This document shows, in pieces, positions 9,501 to 17,953 of a stretch of 64,000 nt of DNA. The notes beneath the pieces were generated by a model. It did no database searches, was not told where the DNA came from, and saw only the letters and a list, made by a program, of their open reading frames with translations. Position numbers and translations under genes: made by a program. Source of the DNA: JABAYQ01 sp018608925 (GTDB lineage: Bacteria > Bacteroidota > Bacteroidia > Flavobacteriales > UBA7312); contig JASJHQ010000043.1 in assembly GCA_037625715.1 (NCBI GenBank), positions 1 through 64,000 on the forward strand, in the 5' to 3' direction. Each line of letters opens with the position of its first letter. Position 1 is the stretch's first letter.

Positions 9501-10884
9501 CTTCAATCATTACAGGCTGGAATGCTTGAATACCTAAACGGTGAAGCGTAGGAGCTCTGTTTAATAAAACAGGATGTCCTTTCATTACGTTTTCTAAGAT
9601 ATCCCAAACAACCGGTTCTCTTTTATCAATAATCTTTTTAGCAGATTTAACCGTTTTCACGATACCTCTATCAATCATTTTGCGAATGATAAACGGCTTG
9701 TAAAGTTCTGCAGCCATGTTTTTAGGAATACCACATTCGTGCATTTTCAAGTCAGGTCCTACAACAATTACCGAACGAGCAGAATAATCTACACGTTTAC
9801 CAAGTAGGTTCTGACGAAAACGACCTTGTTTTCCTTTTAAACTATCTGACAAAGATTTTAATGCTCTGTTTGATTCTGTTTTAACAGCACTAGATTTTCT
9901 AGAGTTATCAAACAAAGAGTCAACTGACTCTTGGAGCATTCTTTTTTCATTTCTTAAAATTACCTCAGGAGCTTTAATTTCGATTAATCGTTTTAAACGA
10001 TTGTTTCTAATAATAACTCTTCTGTAAAGGTCATTTAAATCAGAAGTAGCAAAACGGCCACCATCTAATGGAACAAGAGGTCTTAATTCTGGTGGAATAA
10101 CTGGAATAACTTTCACAATCATCCATTCAGGCTTGTTCTCAATTCTTAGACCAGCATCTCTAAATGCTTCAATTACTTGAAGACGTTTTAATGCTTCCGC
10201 TTTTCTTTGCTGAGAAGTTTCTGTGTTTGCTTTATGTCTTAAATCAAATGATAATTGATCAAGATCTAAACGCTTTAACAATTCGATTAAAGCTTCAGCA
10301 CCCATTTTAGCGATAAACTTTTTAGGATCTTCATCATCTAAATATCTGTTTTCGGCCGGAATTCTTTCCAATGCGTCCAGATATTCATCTTCAGTTAAGA
10401 AATCCATATAATTTAAAGGAAGACCTTCATTGTCTACAGCTGTACCAGCCTGAACAACAACATATCTTTCATAATAAATTATCATATCTAACTTCTTTCC
10501 TGGTAAACCAAGAAGATATCCTATTTTATTAGGGTTAGATTTAGAATACCAAATATGAGCTACAGGAACAACTAATTGAATATGTCCTGTTCTTTCTCTA
10601 CGTACTTTTTTCTCAGTTACTTCAACACCACATCTGTCACAAACAATTCCTTTGTAACGAATTCTTTTGTATTTACCACAGTGACATTCAAAGTCTTTAG
10701 TAGGTCCAAAAATACGCTCACAAAACAAACCATCTCTTTCTGGCTTATATGTTCTGTAGTTGATAGTTTCTGGTTTTGTTACCTCTCCACTTGACTTTGC
10801 CAAAATATTTTCTGGTGATGCTAAGCTAATTGTAATACTAGTGAAACTATTATTAACTTCTTTTTTACCTTTTCTTACTGCCAT
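6580..10884 (-). CDS. rpoC: DNA-directed RNA polymerase subunit beta'
   Basis: The 1434-residue largest subunit of RNA polymerase forms the clamp and half of the active centre. The catalytic NADFDGDQMAVH motif, whose three Asp residues bind Mg2+, lies at about residues 476-487. The N-terminal zinc ribbon is seen in C-H-C-G and C-D-R-C-G, and the second zinc site in C-E-S-K-R-G-I-C-S-K-C. Length is normal for Bacteroidota. It follows rpoB by 36 nt, and rpoC plus the DUF3467 gene end the long ribosomal/RNA polymerase operon. Confidence 0.99.
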   Translation of the reverse strand: MAVRKGKKEVNNSFTSITISLASPENILAKSSGEVTKPETINYRTYKPERDGLFCERIFGPTKDFECHCGKYKRIRYKGIVCDRCGVEVTEKKVRRERTGHIQLVVPVAHIWYSKSNPNKIGYLLGLPGKKLDMIIYYERYVVVQAGTAVDNEGLPLNYMDFLTEDEYLDALERIPAENRYLDDEDPKKFIAKMGAEALIELLKRLDLDQLSFDLRHKANTETSQQRKAEALKRLQVIEAFRDAGLRIENKPEWMIVKVIPVIPPELRPLVPLDGGRFATSDLNDLYRRVIIRNNRLKRLIEIKAPEVILRNEKRMLQESVDSLFDNSRKSSAVKTESNRALKSLSDSLKGKQGRFRQNLLGKRVDYSARSVIVVGPDLKMHECGIPKNMAAELYKPFIIRKMIDRGIVKTVKSAKKIIDKREPVVWDILENVMKGHPVLLNRAPTLHRLGIQAFQPVMIEGKAIRLHPLVCTAFNADFDGDQMAVHLPLGEAAVLEAQLLMLASHNILNPANGAPITVPSQDMVLGLYYMTKSLKGAKGEGLSFYSDQEVKIAYNEGRVALHAIIKVKADVIVDHKLVSKLIETTTGRVLFNEFVPAEVGYIDQILTKKALRDIIGDILKVSGIAKTAEFLDNIKDIGYSMAFKGGLSFNLGDVIIPEEKDKMVNDAYSQVDEVSANYNMGFITNNERYNQVIDIWSNTNAHLTEKVMRQLSSDKEGFNSVYMMLDSGARGSKEQIKQLGGMRGLMAKPQKSGDKSGAAIIENPIIANFKEGLSILEYFISTHGARKGLADTALKTADAGYLTRRLVDSSQDVVVTIDDCGTLRGLETSALKKNDEITEPLSDRIVGRVSLHEIYDSNDNLIVGAGELISEDKADLIDAAHIETVEVRSALTCESKRGICSKCYGRNLSTASMAVPGDTVGVVAAQSIGEPGTQLTLRTFHFGGTASKIASESSVMTKFEGRLEIDDLKTISSKNDDGKDIELVISRTSEARVIDEKLGVILSTTNIPYGSILYAKSGDKVKKGTLVCNWDPYNAVIISELGGKIDYMDIKEGLSYRVESDEQTGFEEKVMIERKDKTLNPTIKVVDKKGVALRSYSVPVKAHLTVENGEEIKPGKIIAKIPRLASSLGDITGGLPRVTELFEARNPSNPAVVTEIDGIINFGPKIKRGNKEVIVTSKSGEVKKYLIPLSKHILVQENDFVKSGMPLCDGAITPSDILRIKGPTAVQEYIVNEIQEVYRLQGMKINDKHFEVIVRQMMRKMNIIDAGDTKFLDGQTVTKLEFMDENDRIYGTKVIEDAGDSDVLKVGQIASARKIREENSRLKRKDLNIVTARETVPATSEQVIQGITRAALQTNSWVSAASFQETTKVLNAAAINGKRDTLQGLKENVIVGHKIPAGTGLKIYDDIVVGSQEEYDQLKQAAADELEETVTVE

Positions 10885-10920
10885 GTCTATTTATATATAG
10901 AGTTTTAAGATTCTTAAAAA

Positions 10921-13900
10921 TTAGTCTAGTGAAACTTTTAATCCAAGTCCCATAAGTTCATGCATCAATACATTGAAAGATTCTGGAATTCCAGGATTTG
11001 GCATTGGACTACCTTTTACGATTGCCTCGTAAGCTTTAGCACGACCAATAACATCATCCGATTTAACCGTTAACATCTCTTGTAAGATATTAGCAGCACC
11101 ATATCCTTCTAATGCCCAAACTTCCATCTCTCCTAATCTCTGACCACCAAACTGAGCTTTACCTCCTAATGGTTGTTGAGTAATTAAAGAGTATGGTCCG
11201 ATAGACCTAGCATGCATCTTATCGTCAACCATGTGACCTAATTTAAGCATGTAGATAATACCAACCGTTGCTGGCTGATCGAATCTTTCACCAGAACCAC
11301 CATCATAAAGATAAGTTTGTCCGTATCGAGGTAAACCAGCTTCGTCAGTTTCTTTATTGATATCATCAATAGAAGCACCATCAAAAACAGGGGTGAAATA
11401 TTTTCTATCTAACTTTTGACCTGCCCATCCTAAAACTGTTTCATAAATCTGACCCAAGTTCATCCTTGAAGGTACACCAAGTGGATTTAAAACTATATCC
11501 ACAGTAGAACCATCTTCTAAGAACGGCATGTCTTCATCACGTACAATTTTAGCAACAATACCTTTGTTACCGTGACGTCCAGCTAATTTATCCCCTACCT
11601 GAACCTTACGCTTTTTCGCAACGTAAACTTTAGCAAGTTTTAAAACACCAGCTGGTAATTCGTCTCCTACAGTAATAACAAACTTCTCACGTCTGAATTC
11701 CCCTTGTAGCTCACTATTTTTAGTAAGGAAGTTGTTTAACAAAGTCTGAACGTTTGAGTTCAGTTCTTTATCTACTACCCACTTAGTGCTTCTATAGTCA
11801 AGTGTTTCGAAATCAAGGGCTTGAAGTGATTTTAATGTGTACTTAACACCTTTAGAAATAGATTCTTCACCTAAACCATTAATAATACCTTGAGAAGTTT
11901 TACCACTTAACAAAGTAAATAGTTTGGATACTAATTTAGATTTAAGTTCAGCACCTTTAACGTTGTATTCTTTTTCTAAAATTACAACAGATTCTTTGTC
12001 CATTGCTCTAGTTCTCTTGTCTTTAACAGACTTAGAGAATAGCTTTTTATCAATAACAACACCTTTAAATGAAGGTCTAGCCTTTAATGAAGCATCTTTT
12101 ACATCACCAGCCTTGTCACCAAAAATTGCTTTTAACAGCTTTTCTTCTGGTGTAGGATCAGACTCTCCTTTTGGAGTAATCTTTCCAATGATGATGTCTC
12201 CAGCTTTCACTTCAGCACCAACGCGAATCATTCCGTTTTCATCTAAGTCTTTAGTTGCTTCTTCACTAACGTTAGGAATATCTGCTGTTAGTTCTTCTGC
12301 ACCACGCTTAGTATCACGAACATTTACTACCATTTCTTCAATATGAATTGAAGTAAATAAATCTTCTCTTACTACTCTTTCGCTTAATACAATTGCATCC
12401 TCAAAGTTATATCCTTTCCAAGGCATGAACGCTACTTTAAGGTTTCTACCAATAGCAAGTTCGCCATTTTGAGTTGCATAACCTTCACAAAGTACTTGAC
12501 CTGTAGTTACTCTATCACCAGCTTTAACAATTGGCTTTAGGTTAATACATGTATTTTGATTGGTCTTTTTAAATTTAATTAAAGGATAAATTTTAACATC
12601 CTCATCAAAAGTTAAAAGTTTGATAGCATCCTCGATTTCATAGCGAATATGAATTTCACTAGAATCAACGTATTCTACCACACCATTACCCTCTGAATTA
12701 ATAAGAACTCTTGAATCCTTAGCAACGTGAGGCTCTAATCCAGTACCAACAAGAGGAGCATCCGCTTGTAATAAAGGTACAGCCTGACGCATCATGTTAG
12801 ATCCCATCAATGCACGGTTGGCATCATCATGTTCCAAGAATGGAATTAAAGATGCGGCAATAGATGCAATTTGATTTGGAGCAACGTCCATTAAGTTAAT
12901 ATTAGCAGGCTCAGTTACAGGATAATCACCCTCATAACGAGATTTAATTCTATCGTCACCGAATACACCTTTTTCATCAATAGGAGCGTTTGCTTGAGCA
13001 ATAGTCATTTTATCTTCTTCTTCAGCACTCAAATAAATTGGAGCAGCATCAAGATCAACCACACCATCAACTACAGGACGGTAAGGAGTTTCGATAAAAC
13101 CTAAATTATTCACTTTAGCAAAAACACATAATGAGGAAATCAGTCCAATATTTGGACCCTCAGGAGTTTCAATAGGACAAAGTCTTCCGTAGTGAGTATA
13201 GTGAACATCTCTCACCTCAAAACCGGCTCTTTCTCTTGAAAGACCACCTGGCCCTAGTGCTGACATTCTTCTTTTGTGAGTTACTTCAGCAAGCGGATTC
13301 GTTTGATCCATAAACTGAGACAACTGATTCGTTCCGAAGAAAGAATTAATAACAGAAGAAAGAGTTTTAGCATTAATAAGATCAACCGGAGTAAATACTT
13401 CGTTATCTCTTACATTCATTCTTTCACGAATAGTTCTGGCCATTCTAGAAAGACCTAAACTAAACTGATTAGAAAGTTGCTCTCCAACTGTTCTAACTCT
13501 TCTGTTACTTAAGTGATCAATATCATCAACATTTGTCTTTGAATTAGCTAATTCAATAAGATTCTTAATGATAGAAATTATGTCTTCTTTTGTTAAAATC
13601 TGAATTTCAGAATCAACATTTAAACCTAATTTTTTGTTTATTCTAAAACGACCTACCTCACCTAGACTATATCTTTGGTCAGAGAAGAATAATTTATCAA
13701 TAATTCCTCTTGCTGTTTCCTCATCTGGCGGCTCAGCATTTCTAAGTTGTCTGTATATATATATTACAGCCTCCTTTTCTGAGTTGGTAGGATCTTTTTG
13801 TAGTGTATTGTAAATAATAGCATACTCCGAAGTACTTACGTCTTCTTTGTGTAGTAGAACAGTTTTTGAACCAGACTCAATAATCTCATCAATATGTTCT

Positions 13901-14721
13901 TTTTCTATTATTGTTTCACGGTCGATGATAACTTCGTTTCTTTCAATAGAAACAACTTCACCAGTATCTTCATCTACGAAATCTTCGATCCATGTTTTAA
14001 GAATACGAGCTGCTAATTTTCTACCAACAACTCTTTTAAGTGCAGCCTTACTAACTCTTACTTCATCAGCAAGGTTAAATATTTCTAATATGTCTTTATC
14101 GTTCTCAAATCCAATAGAACGTAATAAGGTTGTAACAGGTAATTTTTTCTTCCTGTCAATGTAAGCATACATTACATTATGTATATCTGTTGCAAATTCA
14201 ATCCAAGAACCTTTAAAAGGAATAACACGAGCAGAATACAATTTAGCACCATTTGCATGGAAACTATGGCCAAAGAATACACCAGGTGAACGGTGTAACT
14301 GAGAAACAACAACTCTTTCAGCTCCGTTAACAACAAATGAACCTTTAGGGGTTACATAAGGAACAGAACCAAGAAAAACTTCTTGTTCGATTGTTTCAAA
14401 ATCCTCGTGATCAGGATCGGTACAATAAAGCTTTAATTTTGCTTTAAGAGGTACTTTGTATGTAAGACCTCTTTCAATACATTCTTCAATCGTATATCTT
14501 GGAGGGTCAATATTGTAGTCAATAAATTCTAAGACAAAATTATTTCTTGAATCAGAGATAGGGAAATGGTCATTAAAAACACGCCATAAACCTTCTTCTT
14601 TTCTTCTTTCAGACGACACTCCAATTTGGAAGAAGTCTCTAAATGCTCCAATTTGAATATCCAAGAAATCCGGATATGTAAATTGATTTTTTGTGGATGC
14701 GAAATTAATTCTATTAGACAT
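10921..14721 (-). CDS. rpoB: DNA-directed RNA polymerase subunit beta
   Basis: This 1266-residue beta subunit forms the other half of the polymerase active centre and carries the rifampicin pocket (FMDQTNPLAEVTHKRRMSAL region, near residue 470). The C-terminal L-G-G-K-A-Q-F-G-G-Q-R segment that contacts beta' is intact. The gene lies 125 nt downstream of rplL, separated by a strong RNA hairpin (14790-14825), as expected where polymerase genes are expressed below the ribosomal proteins from one operon. Confidence 0.99.
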   Translation of the reverse strand: MSNRINFASTKNQFTYPDFLDIQIGAFRDFFQIGVSSERRKEEGLWRVFNDHFPISDSRNNFVLEFIDYNIDPPRYTIEECIERGLTYKVPLKAKLKLYCTDPDHEDFETIEQEVFLGSVPYVTPKGSFVVNGAERVVVSQLHRSPGVFFGHSFHANGAKLYSARVIPFKGSWIEFATDIHNVMYAYIDRKKKLPVTTLLRSIGFENDKDILEIFNLADEVRVSKAALKRVVGRKLAARILKTWIEDFVDEDTGEVVSIERNEVIIDRETIIEKEHIDEIIESGSKTVLLHKEDVSTSEYAIIYNTLQKDPTNSEKEAVIYIYRQLRNAEPPDEETARGIIDKLFFSDQRYSLGEVGRFRINKKLGLNVDSEIQILTKEDIISIIKNLIELANSKTNVDDIDHLSNRRVRTVGEQLSNQFSLGLSRMARTIRERMNVRDNEVFTPVDLINAKTLSSVINSFFGTNQLSQFMDQTNPLAEVTHKRRMSALGPGGLSRERAGFEVRDVHYTHYGRLCPIETPEGPNIGLISSLCVFAKVNNLGFIETPYRPVVDGVVDLDAAPIYLSAEEEDKMTIAQANAPIDEKGVFGDDRIKSRYEGDYPVTEPANINLMDVAPNQIASIAASLIPFLEHDDANRALMGSNMMRQAVPLLQADAPLVGTGLEPHVAKDSRVLINSEGNGVVEYVDSSEIHIRYEIEDAIKLLTFDEDVKIYPLIKFKKTNQNTCINLKPIVKAGDRVTTGQVLCEGYATQNGELAIGRNLKVAFMPWKGYNFEDAIVLSERVVREDLFTSIHIEEMVVNVRDTKRGAEELTADIPNVSEEATKDLDENGMIRVGAEVKAGDIIIGKITPKGESDPTPEEKLLKAIFGDKAGDVKDASLKARPSFKGVVIDKKLFSKSVKDKRTRAMDKESVVILEKEYNVKGAELKSKLVSKLFTLLSGKTSQGIINGLGEESISKGVKYTLKSLQALDFETLDYRSTKWVVDKELNSNVQTLLNNFLTKNSELQGEFRREKFVITVGDELPAGVLKLAKVYVAKKRKVQVGDKLAGRHGNKGIVAKIVRDEDMPFLEDGSTVDIVLNPLGVPSRMNLGQIYETVLGWAGQKLDRKYFTPVFDGASIDDINKETDEAGLPRYGQTYLYDGGSGERFDQPATVGIIYMLKLGHMVDDKMHARSIGPYSLITQQPLGGKAQFGGQRLGEMEVWALEGYGAANILQEMLTVKSDDVIGRAKAYEAIVKGSPMPNPGIPESFNVLMHELMGLGLKVSLD

Positions 14722-14789
14722 ACTTTTTTTGAGTCAGTTTAACTTAAGTTTTGTAGTTTTTCAACTACATTATTTTTTAAACACAAAAG

Positions 14790-14825
14790 GGTTTAAGCTC
14801 TATTGTAAACAATAGAACTTAAACC
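14790..14825 (-). promoter_or_regulatory. rplL-rpoB intergenic hairpin (attenuator or RNase site)
   Basis: On the minus-strand transcript a 16-bp stem (14790-14805 with 14810-14825, one G-U pair) closes a 4-nt loop. It is followed by C-T-T-T-T-G rather than a long T-run, so it is at best a weak terminator. In E. coli the same gap holds a partial terminator and an RNase III site; the position here suggests a comparable role (inference). Confidence 0.65.
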
Positions 14826-14846
14826 GTTGAGTAAATTGTGAAGTGC

Positions 14847-15224
14847 TTATTTAAGCTCTACTTCAGCACCAGCCTCTTCTAATTGAGCTTTTAATGCTTC
14901 AGCCTCATCTTTAGCAACACCTTCTTTAACTGCTTTTGGAGCGCTATCTACGATCTCCTTAGCTTCTTTAAGTCCAAGACCTGTTAGTTCTTTTACAAGT
15001 TTTACAACTGCAAGTTTAGAACCACCAGCGGCTTTAAGTACTACATCGAATTCTGATTTCTCTTCAGCAGCGTCAGCGCCACCTCCTGCAGCAGGTCCAG
15101 CAACAGCTACAGCAGCAGCTGCAGGCTCTATACCATACTCGTCTTTTAAGATATCAGCTAATTCACTTACTTCTTTTACAGTTAAGTTTACTAACTGTTC
15201 TGCGAAAGCTTTTAAATCTGCCAT
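14847..15224 (-). CDS. rplL: 50S ribosomal protein L7/L12
   Basis: This 125-residue stalk protein has an N-terminal dimerisation helix region, an Ala/Gly-rich hinge at about residues 36-53, and the C-terminal factor-binding domain with a G-L-G-L-K-E-A-K-E motif. It recruits translation GTPases such as EF-Tu to the ribosome. The order rplJ-rplL-rpoB is conserved. The 81-nt gap upstream contains two small potential hairpins. Confidence 0.98.
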   Translation of the reverse strand: MADLKAFAEQLVNLTVKEVSELADILKDEYGIEPAAAAVAVAGPAAGGGADAAEEKSEFDVVLKAAGGSKLAVVKLVKELTGLGLKEAKEIVDSAPKAVKEGVAKDEAEALKAQLEEAGAEVELK

Positions 15225-15305
15225 TTTAATTTAGTTTTAATTGTTTATTAATATTGTTTTTAATGTGGAAGCATTAAATAATTAGTGGTGCGTAATCACT
15301 AAGTT

Positions 15306-15827
15306 TTATTCTGATCTCTCAGATAAAGTTTTTAAAATTCCTGAAAGTGTACCTCCCGCTGATTGTAGCGATGAGATAACTGTTTTCGGAGGTGACTGTA
15401 ATAAGCCAATGATTTCTCCAATCAATTCGTCTTTTGATTTTAGAGAGCATAACACTTCAACTTGATCATCTCCAAAGTAGAAACTTTCTTCGATAAAAGC
15501 TGATTTTAAAACCGGCTTATCTTGTTTTTTTCTAAATTCCTTGATAATTTTTGCAGGAGCATTTGTAGACTCCCCAAACATAATCGCAGTATTTCCTTTT
15601 AAAGAATTATACATTTCAGCAAAGTCGATGTCGTTTTTCTCCATCGCTTTTCTCAAAAGTGAATTTTTAATCACTTGGATTTTAACATCACTTTTGAAAC
15701 AAAGACGTCTTAGATCACTGTTTTTTTCAGCAGTTAACCCAGAAATATCCGTCAGGTAAAAGTTTTTATTTTCAGCTAGTTGAGCTCCTAGCTCAACAAT
15801 TGCATTGTTTTTTTCTTCTCTTGTCAT
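15306..15827 (-). CDS. rplJ: 50S ribosomal protein L10
   Basis: This 173-residue protein anchors L7/L12 dimers to 23S rRNA. The N-terminal TREEK start and the R-x-x-C-F-K-x-x-x-x-x-x-V-I-K-N-S-L segment fit L10. It follows rplA by 12 nt, so there is no room for a separate long leader of the kind that mediates L10 autoregulation in E. coli. Any such control would have to sit elsewhere in the transcript. Confidence 0.98.
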   Translation of the reverse strand: MTREEKNNAIVELGAQLAENKNFYLTDISGLTAEKNSDLRRLCFKSDVKIQVIKNSLLRKAMEKNDIDFAEMYNSLKGNTAIMFGESTNAPAKIIKEFRKKQDKPVLKSAFIEESFYFGDDQVEVLCSLKSKDELIGEIIGLLQSPPKTVISSLQSAGGTLSGILKTLSERSE

Positions 15828-15839
15828 AGTATGATATGA

Positions 15840-16529
15840 TTAGATTGATTTTTCGTCGATTCGAATACTCGGGCTCATTGTGCTAGACATATAAACGCTG
15901 TGCATGTATATACCTTTAGAAGCCGAAGGTTTTAGTTTAACAATAGTTTGTAACAACTCATTTGCGTTATCAGCAATTTTAGCAGCATCAAAAGAAGCTT
16001 TACCTATTGCACAATGAATGATACCAAATTTATCAACCTTGAAGTCTATTTTACCTTTTTTAACATCAGAAACAGCTTTACCTATTTCCATAGTAACAGT
16101 ACCAGTCTTAGGGTTTGGCATAAGACCTCTTGGCCCTAATACTCTACCTAAAGCACCTAATTTACCCATTACAGATGGCATAGTGATAATAACATCAACG
16201 TCAGTCCAACCATCTTTAATTTTTGCGATGTAATCATCCAAACCAATAAAGTCAGCACCAGCTTCTTTAGCTTCAGCTTCTTTATCAGCAGTTACTAAAG
16301 CAAGAACTTTAACGTCCTTACCAGTACCGTGAGGTAAAGTAACAACCCCTCTAACCATTTGATTAGCTTGTCTAGGGTCAACACCTAATTTTACAGCAAC
16401 ATCAATAGAAGGATCAAATTTAACATTAGATATCTCTTTAACTAATCCAGCTGCTTCATCAACAGTGTAAAATTGATTTTTATCAATTTTAGCACTTGAT
16501 TCTTTTTGTTTTTTACTCAATTTCGACAT
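15840..16529 (-). CDS. rplA: 50S ribosomal protein L1
   Basis: This 229-residue L1-stalk protein has the A-V-K-L-G-V-D-P-R-Q-A-N-Q segment and the L-G-P-R-G-L-M-P-N-P-K-T-G-T-V signature near residue 130. It binds 23S rRNA and, in many bacteria, represses its own L11-L1 mRNA. It lies 6 nt after rplK, in the usual order. Confidence 0.98.
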   Translation of the reverse strand: MSKLSKKQKESSAKIDKNQFYTVDEAAGLVKEISNVKFDPSIDVAVKLGVDPRQANQMVRGVVTLPHGTGKDVKVLALVTADKEAEAKEAGADFIGLDDYIAKIKDGWTDVDVIITMPSVMGKLGALGRVLGPRGLMPNPKTGTVTMEIGKAVSDVKKGKIDFKVDKFGIIHCAIGKASFDAAKIADNANELLQTIVKLKPSASKGIYMHSVYMSSTMSPSIRIDEKSI

Positions 16530-16535
16530 GATAGA

Positions 16536-16982
16536 TTAGTTTTTTTGTGGAGCAGAACCTCCTTTAATAGTAATACCCATACTTCTTGCAGTACCTGCTA
16601 TCATTAGCATAGCCGAATCCATATTAAATGCATTCAAATCAGCCATTTTATCTTCTGCAATTGCTTTAACCTGATCCCAAGTTACAGATGCTACCTTTAC
16701 TCTATTAGGTTCTCCAGAACCACTTTTTTTCTTTGCAGCTTCCAATAATTGAACAGCAGCAGGTGCTGTTTTAATAATAAAATCAAAAGATTTATCCTTG
16801 TATACAGTAATAGCTACAGGAAGAACCTTTCCTTGCTTATCTTGTGTACGAGCATTGAACTGCTTACAGAAATCCATAATATTAACACCTGCAGCACCTA
16901 ATGCAGGACCAACTGGAGGTGATGGATTAGCAGCGCCTCCTCTAACTTGAAGTTTTACAACTTTACTTATTTCTTTTGCCAT
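16536..16982 (-). CDS. rplK: 50S ribosomal protein L11
   Basis: This 148-residue GTPase-centre protein has the P-P-V-G-P-A-L-G signature at about 22-29 and the C-terminal R-S-M-G-I motif. It binds the thiostrepton loop of 23S rRNA. The 78-nt gap to nusG could form a stem-loop (C-C-A-A-T pairing with A-T-T-G-G) and is the place where an L1 autoregulatory site would be expected. That is only a positional argument. Confidence 0.98.
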   Translation of the reverse strand: MAKEISKVVKLQVRGGAANPSPPVGPALGAAGVNIMDFCKQFNARTQDKQGKVLPVAITVYKDKSFDFIIKTAPAAVQLLEAAKKKSGSGEPNRVKVASVTWDQVKAIAEDKMADLNAFNMDSAMLMIAGTARSMGITIKGGSAPQKN

Positions 16983-17060
16983 TTTTAGTTTGTTTTTAGA
17001 GTATCTTAAAAAATTATTGGAAGCGAAAATCCTTATCCAATACTCAGTTGCTTTAATACT

Positions 17061-17603
17061 CTATTCTTTTTCTACTTGCATAAAACTCAATTCAACAGGA
17101 GTTTTACGACCAAATATTTTTACTGTAACCTTTAACTTTTTCTTTTGTTCATCAATTTCTTCAATGAAACCACTGAAAGAATTGAAAGGACCATCTATAA
17201 CTTTAACAGATTCTCCTACTACATAAGGAATAACCATTTCTTCATCCGTTAATGCTAATTCGTCTACTTTACCTAAAATTCTATTAACTTCAGATTGACG
17301 CATTGGAACTGGTTCACCACCTTTAGTAGCGCCTAGAAAACCAATAACACCAGGAACTGATCTTATAGTGTGTGGAATTTCACCAACAAGATTGGCTTCA
17401 ATTAAAATGTAGCCAGGAAAGAAATTACGCTCTTTGCTAATTTTTTTTCCATTTCTTATCTGAAAAACCTTTTCGGTTGGAACTAGGATTTGAGAAATAA
17501 AGTCAGTTAATTTTAATCGAGAAATTTCGTTCTCAATATAAGTAACAACTTTCTTTTCTTGTCCTCCTATTGCTCTAACTACGTACCAGTGCTTATCTGC
17601 CAT
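17061..17603 (-). CDS. nusG: Transcription termination/antitermination protein NusG
   Basis: This 180-residue transcription elongation factor has an N-terminal NGN domain (WYVVRAIGGQEKKV; F-P-G-Y-I-L-I near residue 64) and a C-terminal KOW domain around V-K-V-I-D-G-P-F near residue 130. It links RNA polymerase with Rho or the ribosome. It follows secE by 9 nt and precedes rplK, the universal bacterial order. Confidence 0.98.
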   Translation of the reverse strand: MADKHWYVVRAIGGQEKKVVTYIENEISRLKLTDFISQILVPTEKVFQIRNGKKISKERNFFPGYILIEANLVGEIPHTIRSVPGVIGFLGATKGGEPVPMRQSEVNRILGKVDELALTDEEMVIPYVVGESVKVIDGPFNSFSGFIEEIDEQKKKLKVTVKIFGRKTPVELSFMQVEKE

Positions 17604-17612
17604 TGTTATTTT

Positions 17613-17804
17613 TTAAAATAAATCGTAGAAAAATTTTGTTATGTTTTGGAAACTAATATCCATTACAAAAACTATAAGTGCAATAATTAGAGATGCAACA
17701 GCAACAACTATAGAACTGCTTTGAAGTTCACTCCAAGTTGGCCACGATACTTTGTTAAGCAAATCGTCTGCTGACTCTTTAATATATTCTACAAATTTTG
17801 CCAT
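17613..17804 (-). CDS. secE: Preprotein translocase subunit SecE
   Basis: This 63-residue single-helix subunit of the SecYEG channel shows the amphipathic K-V-S-W-P-T-W-x-E-L motif (residues 19-28) followed by one transmembrane helix at about 32-52. I start it at ATG 17804. A longer open frame to 17915 runs through the tRNA-Trp gene and is not real. It lies between tRNA-Trp and nusG, as in most bacteria. Confidence 0.96.
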   Translation of the reverse strand: MAKFVEYIKESADDLLNKVSWPTWSELQSSSIVVAVASLIIALIVFVMDISFQNITKFFYDLF

Positions 17805-17820
17805 TTTATTATTTATTAAG

Positions 17821-17893
17821 CACGGGTGGAGAGACTCGAACTCCCAACCAATGGTTTTGGAGACCACTACTCTACCAATTGAGCTACACCCGT
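17821..17893 (-). tRNA. tRNA-Trp (CCA anticodon)
   Basis: A 73-nt cloverleaf on the minus strand has acceptor arms ACGGGTG and CACCCGT, a T-arm with GTTCGAGTC, and an anticodon loop reading CTCCAAA with CCA at its centre. The CCA end is not encoded: the next bases are CTT. It lies between tuf and secE. Confidence 0.97.
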
Positions 17894-17953
17894 AAATAGC
17901 AAGAGGAAAGACCAAATTTTGATCTTTCCTTCTGCCATGAATTAAAAACTATA

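Noticed and set aside
6580..14721. Open frames of 60-140 codons antisense to rpoB and rpoC
   Set aside because: They are typical shadow frames opposite highly conserved coding sequence, with no promoter or recognisable domain.
16983..17060. L1 autoregulatory site between nusG and rplK
   Set aside because: The position is right and a stem can be drawn, but I could not match the L1 target motif, so it is mentioned only in the rplK entry.
17805..17915. N-terminal extension of secE
   Set aside because: The extra frame is the translated tRNA-Trp gene; the normal SecE start is ATG 17804.
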